This document shows positions 1-7,096 of a stretch of DNA of 7,682 nucleotides, in pieces. The stretch is from Chitinivibrionales bacterium (GTDB lineage Bacteria > Fibrobacterota > Chitinivibrionia > Chitinivibrionales > WJMI01): NCBI GenBank assembly GCA_014729595.1, contig WJJU01000752.1:1-7682 (forward strand). Direction: 5' to 3'. A program made the translations under genes and the position numbers. Position 1 is the first letter of the stretch. Each line of letters starts with the position of its first letter. The notes under the pieces were generated by a model. It had not been told where the DNA came from. It made no database searches and was given only the letters and a program-made list of their open reading frames with translations.

Positions 1-51
1 CCTGTCCGCGGCCGCTCCCGGCCAAAACATTTACAAAAAACGACACGATCC

Positions 52-258
52 GTGGTAATCCGGCTAAGGTCGGTGGGCCTCGTAATGCTTGGGGTCCCCG
101 CCTTGTTGCATGCCGTATCCACCTGGGCGTCAAGTCACTCTCTCAATGAGGTGGATTCGATGACGGCATGGTCAAATTTCAAGCATCCATACGTCCTGGT
201 CCGTCCCGAACATTTCGATTCGCTTAGGGCCAATTGCGATCGACGCCGGATCCGGTAG
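52..258 (+). pseudogene. N-terminal remnant of a secreted protein, possibly polysaccharide-lyase-like
   Basis: From a GTG at 52 the frame encodes 68 residues. Residues 1-28 look like a signal peptide: Arg4 and Arg6, a hydrophobic stretch (VGLVMLGVPALLHAV), and a likely cleavage near 'TWASS'. Then comes 'HPYVLVRPEHFDSLRA', which resembles the short segment opening the mature part of many secreted heparinase II/III-like or alginate-lyase-like proteins (pattern HPxLxxxPEDxxxLRA). The frame stops with TAG at 256-258, where such proteins would continue for hundreds of residues, so I read it as a truncated or decayed gene. The frame is also open leftward to the window edge, so the true start is uncertain, and no good Shine-Dalgarno precedes the GTG. 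The two other forward frames stay open for about 30 codons after 258 but give nothing I recognise, so a simple frameshift is not proven. Alternatives are a small secreted protein or a chance frame. The family resemblance is by eye only. Confidence 0.38.
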
Positions 259-357
259 TAGTTTTGGCGTGGTCTCTCGACGTGAATCGCGCGAATTGTT
301 GTCACTGCGCCTTGGCATTCGGCATTCCAAGTTCCAGAACGTTCTCTAGCCATTTGT

Positions 358-361
358 GAGG
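358..361 (+). promoter_or_regulatory. Ribosome binding site of the macrodomain gene
   Basis: GAGG lies just before two consecutive ATG codons at 364 and 367. It is 2 nt from the first and 5 nt from the second, so the second ATG has the more usable spacing. The two choices differ by one residue. Confidence 0.5.
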
Positions 362-366
362 TTATG

Positions 367-885
367 ATGTTCCAAAAGAATAAAATGACGGTAATTCAGT
401 CAGACATAACGAAGCTTGAGGTTGATGCGGTGGTGAACGCCGCGAATAAAGAACTGTTGGGAGGTGGCGGAGTAGACGCGGCTATTCATCGCGCCGCGGG
501 CCCGGAATTATTGGAGGAGTGTAGAAAACTAAATGGATGTGAAGTCGGCAAGGCTAAAATGACGTCGGCATACAATCTTCCGGCAAAGTATGTCATCCAT
601 ACGGTAGGCCCTATTTGGCGAGGCGGCCGCTACGGTGAGCCCGAACTATTGAAGAGCTGTTATGAATCGTCTCTGGAACTTGCACAAAATTACGACTGCA
701 AAAAAATTGCATTTCCTTGTATAAGTACCGGCGTTTACGGTTATCCATCTGAATCCGCCGCTCAAATTGCTGTAAATACTTGCAATGAATTTCTGAAAGA
801 AGACAGCACTATTCTTGAGATAACCTTTTGCTGCTTTTTGGGAAAAGACTATTCGATTTACCGGTCGATTCTCCGCGACCACTGA
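367..885 (+). CDS. Macrodomain protein, YmdB/MacroD-type ADP-ribosyl / O-acetyl-ADP-ribose hydrolase
   Basis: This is a single-domain macrodomain protein of 172 residues, the usual length for the family. Known members hydrolyse O-acetyl-ADP-ribose and remove mono-ADP-ribose from acidic residues of proteins, in the cytoplasm. Counting from the ATG at 367, the motifs run in order: 'QSDIT' at 11-15 (adenine site; most relatives have Gly where this has Ser), 'VVNAAN' at 22-27, 'GGGGVDAAIHRAAG' at 32-45, 'VIHTVGPIW' at 76-84, and the phosphate loop 'ISTGVYGYP' at 119-127. Asn27 and Asp37 match Asn25 and Asp35 of E. coli YmdB, so an active enzyme is expected. By hand count the gene is about 46% GC, falling to about 38% over 661-840, below the neighbouring genes, which suggests horizontal acquisition. 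No ADP-ribosyltransferase lies beside it, and the sequence is not of the DarG antitoxin type. ATG 364 is an alternative start. The family call is secure; the physiological substrate is unknown. Confidence 0.95.
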   Translation: MFQKNKMTVIQSDITKLEVDAVVNAANKELLGGGGVDAAIHRAAGPELLEECRKLNGCEVGKAKMTSAYNLPAKYVIHTVGPIWRGGRYGEPELLKSCYESSLELAQNYDCKKIAFPCISTGVYGYPSESAAQIAVNTCNEFLKEDSTILEITFCCFLGKDYSIYRSILRDH

Positions 886-918
886 TGTATTGACACGAAA
901 CAACGCGGATAAGCGCCA

Positions 919-3900
919 TCATCGCATCAGGGTAAGTCGCCGCGTGAAAACCTTCGGCTCATCGCCGCCGCGGCCTTTGACGGCCATGCGAAGGATATAA
1001 ACGCCGCCGGCGAGCACGGCGCCGCGGCTGTCGGCGCTGTTCCACACCACGGCGCCTCTGCCGGGAGTCAGTCCGTCGCGCAAAAGCTTTTTCCACACGA
1101 GCCGTCCACGCAGGTCGTGAGCCGTGAAGGTGATTTCGCGTGCGCCTTCGGCGGGAAGTTCATAGTGAATTTTTACACGACCAAAGAATGGATTGGGCCA
1201 TGTTCCCAGAAGTGCGGCCTTACGTGGGAAAGCCGGGAGCCCAATGGAGCCGATGAACGCCTGATTCCCAACCGCGAGCCAGCCATGTTCGGTTTCATTC
1301 GGCGCAAGATCAACCGTCACACTCTCGCCCCCACCGGTTCGATCCGCCGGATAAAGACGAGCCAGAGTGCCTTCGGTCAACATGTACGTATCCCCCACCC
1401 GTGTACTTATCTGCGCCGGCTCTGTACTGTGATTATAGAATGCGAGTTTGTAGATCGCACCACCTTCGGTCAACCCCTGAAACATGGCGTGCGCACCCAC
1501 GTTCCTTTCGAGGGTGTCCACGACGCCGACACCCGCCTTTTTGAAGGTAGGGCTGAGCGGAAGGTAATTCGGGCATTCAAGCGTCGGGTCGACCCCACAG
1601 TAAACGGTATTGAGAGCCCCCCACTCCGGGCTTGACGACTCTAAACCTACGCTCCACGAATCCGGCGACGACTTACGTTTACTAAGTACATTCCTCGCCG
1701 CACCGCCGAACGTTGCGGCGGGAAGAGGCGGCACGAGAAGTGTCAAGACCGTATCGAAAGGATTATAAACACTATAGGCGGCCAACGCCTGATCATGTTC
1801 AAGCGCAATCGTATCCCGTGGATCCGACAATTGCGGCACAATCGGCGAATAGACCGGATCACTCTTGTAAAGTTTCTCGCCTACCCCCCGCACCCAATGC
1901 ACTACCTGAATGCTGTCGGGATCACGAGGGCCGTTCACTCCCGACGCGCGCGTTGAATCGAGTATGTCGCTTAATAAAACCTTGAAATTATGAGGCAAAG
2001 CGATATCCGTCCAGTTTTCGGGAGCCAAGGCAATAGATAAAGGTTTTTTCAATCCCATCGTGGTGCCGGGACCGCACTCAATGGTGGTCCCCTTTTTCCG
2101 CTTTACCCAGATCACCCGCCCCGGCACTACCCGGAAGCTGTCGGTCACCTCTTCGTCGTACTCAAGCCACCTGCCCTGTGAATGGCTTGCGGTATCCTCA
2201 ACCCACCGGAATGCCCTGAAAACAGTATTGTCATAGGCCCATTTTTCATCGTTGGGCAATTCATCGCATACGGCGGTGAAAGCATCGTTGTCAAGCCTCC
2301 CAGCCACCCGCAGCGGCGTCCATACTCCCGCATTCACGGCAATTCCGGCAAGATTGGGGGAACGCACGGGCCGTGAACAGTTAATTGTTTTCGAATGTAC
2401 GCCGTCGGCGAAATGAATATACGCCCGCAAACCATACGACTCGCTTACCGAGCGCCCGCCAAGCATTATGTCGATTGTACCGCTTGTTCCCGTCAAAACA
2501 CCGCTCGTATCAAAACCATACCGCTTATTGCCGGCGGAATACTCCAGACGCCACCGGGCATTGGCACTATTGTCGGATACGGTAAACTGGTATGGTGTCG
2601 GCTCATTAGGATCCACCGCTTGGTCAATCATGGTTTTGTCACCGAATGAAAGCGAGGGTTCCGCCGTATCCGCCAGCACAATGAAAGGACGCGTTAATTC
2701 GTTGGTTTTTACCCATGCTATACCGTTCTCGATATAAGAATCGTGTTCAACATACAAAAGCTCATCCTCGACCCGATATAGTCGTACCGCGGTGTCGGAA
2801 ACCCCCTCGGGTAGATCGCCATGCCGAATACCCACCCGGAGCGGCGAAGACTGCAAACCTTCCTGAAACCAAAATCCTATCCCCGCCCGTACAAATCCAT
2901 GAGGTATCGCTCTCGGTTCATACAGAAAAAGACGATCACCCGTCGTTCGCCCTTCATACTCCCCCCGCTGAAACACGACATCGTCGCCGAACGCCCGGAC
3001 CGTATCTTGCGGAAAGTAAACTATCGTATCCCAGGTGAACGCCGGAACCTCTATCACGGTCCGGCACGAGTCAGTCGGGATCGAGCGGATACAGTCCATG
3101 GCACGCAGCCAGAGACAAATGGTATAAGTCGTGTCATCCGCTTTCCCGCGAAGATCTATCAAGGTCGTATTTTCTTCACCGACTATCGTTTTCCATTTTT
3201 CAGGTCCCTTACCTCGAGCCGTGTCGAGCACTTCCGCCGCGTCGGTCCCATACGTCACTCCATATTCCATGTGGAGATCCTGAATCATCCGGAAATGCCA
3301 ATCAGCGTGAATTTTGTTGGTTGCAGGCTCAAACCAAGCGCTGTCGATCTTGATTGTATTCTCGGGCCGCTCTTCGCAGGTAATAGCCGGAGTGAGGATT
3401 GAGGGTAGCGGTAGCGGCCCTACCGAAGACCATAACTCCTCACGCAACACCCGAATACCAAAGTAATACGTAGTCTCTCTGTTCAAGCCCGTTATCAGAA
3501 CAGAATCCACGTTTCCACCGACAGTGATCGGGTTAAAGGCGGTTTGGGCCGTTGGTATCGTGCCGGTGTCGGTATCGTAGAGAATCTGTATGCTGTCAAA
3601 GCTCGAAGACGTACTGAAGGTCCAGGTTACGTTGACCCGGCTCGAAGACAAGGCGCCGGGCTCGAGAGTTTCAACGGTATTGGTCGGCGCATCCCATCCA
3701 ACCGTAAAGGACGTTTCGCGTGAATTCCCCGCAATGCCGTTTGCGCCGAGAGGATACCACCGAACATAGACGGTGTCAGTGAGACCGGCAAATCGTTGAT
3801 CCTCCCGCCGAATCGTGTACGATTCCTCTTGCAAGCGAAGCGAATCAGCCGAAATCGGTAGTCGCTGTTGTGAGGGCACGTTCGAAAAATCATTCGTCCC

Positions 3901-5871
3901 AAGCATCCATTCAACGATAATGCTGTCCGTTTCTTCCGCGATTGTGCCGAGCTTGCTCAATTCCAGGGTCACAGAATTCCTCGAGACCTCCTTATCATAC
4001 CGGCCGACGATGCCTATTTCGTTTGGCGGCGCAAGCGTATCGAGCATGAAGACGGCATCGGCTTGCACAAGCGGAAGAAACCGTTCCGGATCATGCCAAA
4101 GAATGGAATGAGCGAAATAATAATATGAGTCATTCCGCTCCGGCAAAGGCTCAACCTTTATCAGAGTATCCAAGATTCCGCCGGCATTTTTCAGCCGCTC
4201 TATTGGAATAGTGATTACGTTGGACTCGAGGGTGTCTGAAGGCCGAGCGAGCGTGCGATACAGTACATAGACCTTGTCGGCCCAGGCCCCGAGCGGGTCA
4301 GTTGTAGGAAAAGAAGAGAGATCCGAAGCAGTGCTGATATTCAGACGAACGTGGCTTGTATCGTGAATACCGGGACGATTTACTGATAACACAAAGGGAT
4401 TGTAATGATCATCCACAAGCAACGTACAGAGATCACTGCGTTCGGAACTTGCCTCATTGCTTGCAATGCAGTAATAGACGTTTCCGCTGTCCGCTCTCAG
4501 GACCCCCGCCAGGGAAAGCGTTGGGGTATTTTTTTCGGGCAATTCCAGATCCTGTTCACCGTCCCTAAAACGATACCATCGATAGCCGATAGTTCCCTCG
4601 CCGTCCGCCTCGGCCCTAAATTGCGCCGTCCCGCCCTCGTTAATAATAGTAGTCGAAGGGTGCCGGATAAAGCGGACCGGCTCAAGTACCGTTACCGTCA
4701 CGGATTCGCTGGATAGAGTCCGGTTTGCGTCTTGGACGACACAGTGATAGCTTCCGCCGTCGGCCTTGGCGGCATTTTCGATTGTAAACACACTATCGGT
4801 AGCGCCGGGTATCGACAAATCGTTGTGATACCATTGATAATTCACCGCTCCGGCGTCAGGGCAGGCGCGAACACCCACCGAAATCAAAAACGGGCGGCCG
4901 ACGGCCGCGAAAATTTGTGTTTTAGGATGTTCGGTGATAATGAGAGGGAGACACTCAAATTCCGCTTGCACCGTGGAGCTGTTGCCGTCTGTGGGCATGT
5001 AAACCATGACCGTCGGTGTCATGGGATCGCCGAGGGTAACAGGTCCCTCAATCACGGTCCACTTTTTGAAGCCATAGCCGAATGCCGAGTCGGCGATAAC
5101 GATTGCCGAGTCTCCCCTCGCGATTAGAACCGTATCTACCGGGCTGATCGTACCCGCCCCCGCCGGCGAAATCTCCAGGGCCAAGGGGTATTCGATCGGC
5201 GCCTTCTCCCAGACAATATCATCGATATCGATGGCGCCCGAGCCATTGTTGCCTTTGATCATGACATGATCCATACCTCCGGATCCGGATATGCCGGCGG
5301 AGCGCAGTTTTATTTCGTAGGAACGGTCCTCCGAGGTCGCCCTGTAGAGACTCCAGGTGCCGGTCACAAAGTCCAGCCGCATGCGCATATAATTCCATGA
5401 GCCAAGCTCCCATTTCCAACCGCCGTCGACGGTCGTATCATTGGCGGCCATGAATGCACGGCAATTTCGAAAATCTTCCCAATCGCCGTCCCCCTCAACG
5501 GCCGGCCCAAATACTATGCTCCCGGTTCTATCCATCGCACGCCACCGCCATTTGAGATCGGCGGTGTCCGCAATCATTCCTACATGCCGATTTGTAGAAG
5601 CCGCATGATTAGTTACCGTTCGAACAAACTTGTTACCGTCCTCAGATATAATTTGCATCTTTTCCGCGCCTGCCTCGCCCGCGAAACGCTTCCATCCATC
5701 CTTCCCATACAGCACGTCATCGGCAATGTAGGCCGGATCTTGGAAGGTAATGGTCGTGGGTTGGGCGAATGCGGCGGTACAAAGGAAGAGAATTGGGAAA
5801 AGGCACGGTAGAATCCCTACGCAGAGGTGGAGGCAATCACTCGAGACAACGCATCTTTGGGTCTTATTCAT
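919..5871 (-). CDS. Giant secreted multi-domain surface protein with T9SS sorting domain
   Basis: This 1650-residue protein appears exported and surface-anchored or released by type IX secretion. Domains, by eye: signal peptide 1-36 (hydrophobic 18-35, AFA|Q cleavage; no lipobox); LamG/jelly-roll-like 40-223; InlB-type bacterial repeat 228-306 ('GAGTISP', 'FKKWTV'); two Ig-like domains 310-396 and 398-487 (Trp347/Cys377 and Trp432/Cys468, 'DSGNVYYC'); beta-sandwich-like regions 488-727; FN3-like domains about 735-828 and 835-944; a module near 1000-1070 ('LPEGVSD', 'VRLYRVEDELLYVE'); a module at 1180-1302; and a C-terminal sorting domain 1555-1650 ('WPNPFFGRVKIHYELP', 'AGGVYILRM', basic tail). 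I see no catalytic domain, so binding, adhesion or cell-surface scaffolding is the best guess. The ATG is preceded by GGTGAG with 8-nt spacing. It reads convergently with the macrodomain gene. The frame is intact throughout. Architecture and sorting signal are well supported; the ligand is unknown. Confidence 0.92.
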   Translation of the reverse strand: MNKTQRCVVSSDCLHLCVGILPCLFPILFLCTAAFAQPTTITFQDPAYIADDVLYGKDGWKRFAGEAGAEKMQIISEDGNKFVRTVTNHAASTNRHVGMIADTADLKWRWRAMDRTGSIVFGPAVEGDGDWEDFRNCRAFMAANDTTVDGGWKWELGSWNYMRMRLDFVTGTWSLYRATSEDRSYEIKLRSAGISGSGGMDHVMIKGNNGSGAIDIDDIVWEKAPIEYPLALEISPAGAGTISPVDTVLIARGDSAIVIADSAFGYGFKKWTVIEGPVTLGDPMTPTVMVYMPTDGNSSTVQAEFECLPLIITEHPKTQIFAAVGRPFLISVGVRACPDAGAVNYQWYHNDLSIPGATDSVFTIENAAKADGGSYHCVVQDANRTLSSESVTVTVLEPVRFIRHPSTTIINEGGTAQFRAEADGEGTIGYRWYRFRDGEQDLELPEKNTPTLSLAGVLRADSGNVYYCIASNEASSERSDLCTLLVDDHYNPFVLSVNRPGIHDTSHVRLNISTASDLSSFPTTDPLGAWADKVYVLYRTLARPSDTLESNVITIPIERLKNAGGILDTLIKVEPLPERNDSYYYFAHSILWHDPERFLPLVQADAVFMLDTLAPPNEIGIVGRYDKEVSRNSVTLELSKLGTIAEETDSIIVEWMLGTNDFSNVPSQQRLPISADSLRLQEESYTIRREDQRFAGLTDTVYVRWYPLGANGIAGNSRETSFTVGWDAPTNTVETLEPGALSSSRVNVTWTFSTSSSFDSIQILYDTDTGTIPTAQTAFNPITVGGNVDSVLITGLNRETTYYFGIRVLREELWSSVGPLPLPSILTPAITCEERPENTIKIDSAWFEPATNKIHADWHFRMIQDLHMEYGVTYGTDAAEVLDTARGKGPEKWKTIVGEENTTLIDLRGKADDTTYTICLWLRAMDCIRSIPTDSCRTVIEVPAFTWDTIVYFPQDTVRAFGDDVVFQRGEYEGRTTGDRLFLYEPRAIPHGFVRAGIGFWFQEGLQSSPLRVGIRHGDLPEGVSDTAVRLYRVEDELLYVEHDSYIENGIAWVKTNELTRPFIVLADTAEPSLSFGDKTMIDQAVDPNEPTPYQFTVSDNSANARWRLEYSAGNKRYGFDTSGVLTGTSGTIDIMLGGRSVSESYGLRAYIHFADGVHSKTINCSRPVRSPNLAGIAVNAGVWTPLRVAGRLDNDAFTAVCDELPNDEKWAYDNTVFRAFRWVEDTASHSQGRWLEYDEEVTDSFRVVPGRVIWVKRKKGTTIECGPGTTMGLKKPLSIALAPENWTDIALPHNFKVLLSDILDSTRASGVNGPRDPDSIQVVHWVRGVGEKLYKSDPVYSPIVPQLSDPRDTIALEHDQALAAYSVYNPFDTVLTLLVPPLPAATFGGAARNVLSKRKSSPDSWSVGLESSSPEWGALNTVYCGVDPTLECPNYLPLSPTFKKAGVGVVDTLERNVGAHAMFQGLTEGGAIYKLAFYNHSTEPAQISTRVGDTYMLTEGTLARLYPADRTGGGESVTVDLAPNETEHGWLAVGNQAFIGSIGLPAFPRKAALLGTWPNPFFGRVKIHYELPAEGAREITFTAHDLRGRLVWKKLLRDGLTPGRGAVVWNSADSRGAVLAGGVYILRMAVKGRGGDEPKVFTRRLTLMR

Positions 5872-5879
5872 ATTTTTTG

Positions 5880-5885
5880 CTCACC
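5880..5885 (-). promoter_or_regulatory. Ribosome binding site of the giant T9SS protein gene
   Basis: On the minus strand GGTGAG ends 8 nt before the ATG whose first base is 5871. Together with the signal peptide directly after this Met, and no further Met until residue 72, it supports this start. Confidence 0.5.
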
Positions 5886-5977
5886 GAATCATGCTGATAA
5901 AAAGTATACCGCGACAACCACGCGCACCCCCTCTCGCGCGACGTCTTCCCCCAATCGAGCGGATATGCTCGGGCTCT

Positions 5978-6005
5978 AATATAGTAATTTCATACAATAA
6001 AGCAA
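5978..6005 (-). promoter_or_regulatory. Candidate sigma70-type promoter for the giant T9SS protein gene
   Basis: On the minus strand there is a -35-like TTGCTT (6000-6005), a 16-bp spacer and a -10-like TATATT (5978-5983), inside an AT-rich island that contrasts with the GC-rich flanks. Transcription would start near 5971 and give a leader of about 100 nt. Promoter consensus in this group is not well known to me, and some FCB lineages use a different -7/-33 consensus, so this is a candidate only. Confidence 0.4.
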
Positions 6006-6040
6006 GATTTGAGAGGCCAAACAGGGCCCGGTCTCCTTGT

Positions 6041-6058
6041 CCCGCCCCAAACCCCCCC
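6041..6058 (-). other. G-tract cluster, possible G-quadruplex on the minus strand
   Basis: Read on the minus strand, a run of 7 G, then TTT, 4 G, C and 3 G lie within 18 bases. If the 7-G run is split, four G-triplets with short loops are available, enough for a quadruplex. It sits about 36 bp upstream of the candidate -35 of the giant protein gene. Function is unproven. Confidence 0.35.
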
Positions 6059-6434
6059 GTAATAGGTGATGATGCGGAGCGGTTTCAGAGACGGGGAGGA
6101 AAGAAACCAATCGCCTTCCCCTCCGCTAATTAAATGGGCGATAAATGGTCCTTCGCCCCGGTCTCAAGTCGTTGATTTTCGGTGGCGTATCGCAAAGATG
6201 CTTGTCAAGGGCGGTTTTGTCCGCAAAGAGTCTTCATCAACGTATTGCCTCTGATGAGGTGGACCTTGGCCTGATCATTGGGTTGGAAATGGGAACCGAA
6301 TCTGGGGAAACTCCTCGGTGCCCTCATTGCGCTGCGTGCCGGGTAATCGATGAATTGGGAAATGGAGCACCGTTCACCCGGGATTTTGCGAACACCTTTA
6401 CCTTCCCGCAAACTCCGTCCAGAAATCTCACCGC

Positions 6435-7088
6435 TCACTCGCCAAAGAGTTCTTGCTCAAGCATGGAGCACAAGGTGTGGTATACGGGAAGGTGTAACTC
6501 CTGGATCTTATAGGTCGCCGATTCGGGCACACGGATAGTTACATCACAGCAGCCCGCCACGGCGCCGCCGCTCGCGCCGGTCATCCCCAGAACCTTCACA
6601 CCGATCGCACGCGCTACTTTCATTGCGTAGAGCACGTTTTTTGAATTACCCGAGGTACTAATTCCCCAAAGAACATCACCGGGACGTCCCAGGCCATACA
6701 CCTGCTGCGCGTACACAATGTCCGCCCCCGTATCGTTGGCGACGGCCGAAGGCAAAGCCCCGTGAGCGGATAGAGGTAGTGCGGGAACGGCCCTTTGAAG
6801 CTTGTCGCATAAATATTCACTCTCGCTTTCACTCGCGGCAGTCTTACCGATACGCTCACGGTCGACAGCGGGAATCGGGCGTTTGATCAGGTAATCTTTC
6901 ATGAGTTCACCAACGATGTGCTCCGCATCGGCGTAGCTTCCACCGTTACCGCAAACCAGTATCTTACCCCCGGATTTGCAGCATTCCACAAGAACCTCAT
7001 GCGCTTCAACCACCTCATCTCGGCAAGCGCGCAGAACCGAGTAACGTTCCAGGAGCCCATCAAGATGCTTTTCGGTCGTCTTTTTCAT
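6435..7088 (-). CDS. SIS-domain protein, phosphoheptose isomerase (GmhA)-like, long form
   Basis: This is a cytoplasmic SIS-domain protein of 217 residues, close to sedoheptulose-7-phosphate isomerases, which make heptose 7-phosphate for LPS core or surface glycans. Counting from the ATG at 7088: an N-terminal helical segment; 'CGNGGSYADAEHIVGELM' at 46-63; 'GISTSGNSKNV' at 142-152 (sugar-phosphate-binding Ser/Thr loop); and 'YKIQELHLPVYH' at 193-204. His57, Glu61, Gln196 and His204 line up with His61, Glu65, Gln172 and His180 of E. coli GmhA, so isomerase chemistry is possible. About 28 extra residues (about 72-99) follow 'KRP', so it belongs to a longer subfamily, also common in clostridia, whose substrate is not settled. 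TTG at 7094 could start the frame, but GAGG is 8 nt from the ATG and only 2 nt from the TTG. It follows the U32 gene on the same strand by 116 bp. No heptose kinase or other pathway gene is in view. Confidence 0.92.
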   Translation of the reverse strand: MKKTTEKHLDGLLERYSVLRACRDEVVEAHEVLVECCKSGGKILVCGNGGSYADAEHIVGELMKDYLIKRPIPAVDRERIGKTAASESESEYLCDKLQRAVPALPLSAHGALPSAVANDTGADIVYAQQVYGLGRPGDVLWGISTSGNSKNVLYAMKVARAIGVKVLGMTGASGGAVAGCCDVTIRVPESATYKIQELHLPVYHTLCSMLEQELFGE

Positions 7089-7096
7089 ACGCAAAA

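Larger units (their letters stand above)
5872..6434. other. 563-bp non-coding region upstream of the giant protein gene
   Basis: I find no supportable gene between the giant protein gene and the stop of the SIS gene. The part near the giant gene carries its ribosome binding site, a small perfect inverted repeat (CGAGC at 5956-5960, GCTCG at 5967-5971) and a candidate promoter. Further up is a run of C tracts (G tracts on the minus strand) at 6041-6058. The stretch 6060-6434 has short open frames on both strands that match nothing I recognise, and weak imperfect inverted repeats without a T tract. It could hold a regulatory region, an unrecognised small RNA or decayed sequence. Confidence 0.5.

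Noticed and set aside
367..885. Macrodomain gene as the DarG half of a DarTG toxin-antitoxin pair
   Set aside because: The sequence follows the YmdB/MacroD pattern (GGGGVD, STGVYGYP), it lacks the C-terminal DarG extension, and no DarT-like gene is adjacent within the window.
2821..3402. 193-codon open frame on the + strand inside the giant gene
   Set aside because: It lies wholly antisense to an intact 1650-residue frame with clear domains; its translation is rich in Arg and Pro and shows no domain or signal. The same holds for the other + strand frames between 1117 and 5811.
6385..6412. Inverted repeat TTTGCG...CGCAAA about 25 nt past the SIS stop, considered as a terminator
   Set aside because: The stem is only 6 bp with a 16-nt gap, and no T tract follows on the minus strand.
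6205..6438. 77-codon minus-strand frame directly after the SIS gene
   Set aside because: Its composition is not protein-like for this genome, it has no recognisable motif, and it overlaps the SIS stop by chance.
6145..6513. 122-codon + strand frame with a 'CPHCAAC' cluster in the intergenic region
   Set aside because: It runs antisense into the 3' end of the SIS gene, has no Shine-Dalgarno before its ATG, and resembles nothing I know; the cysteine cluster is short and isolated.
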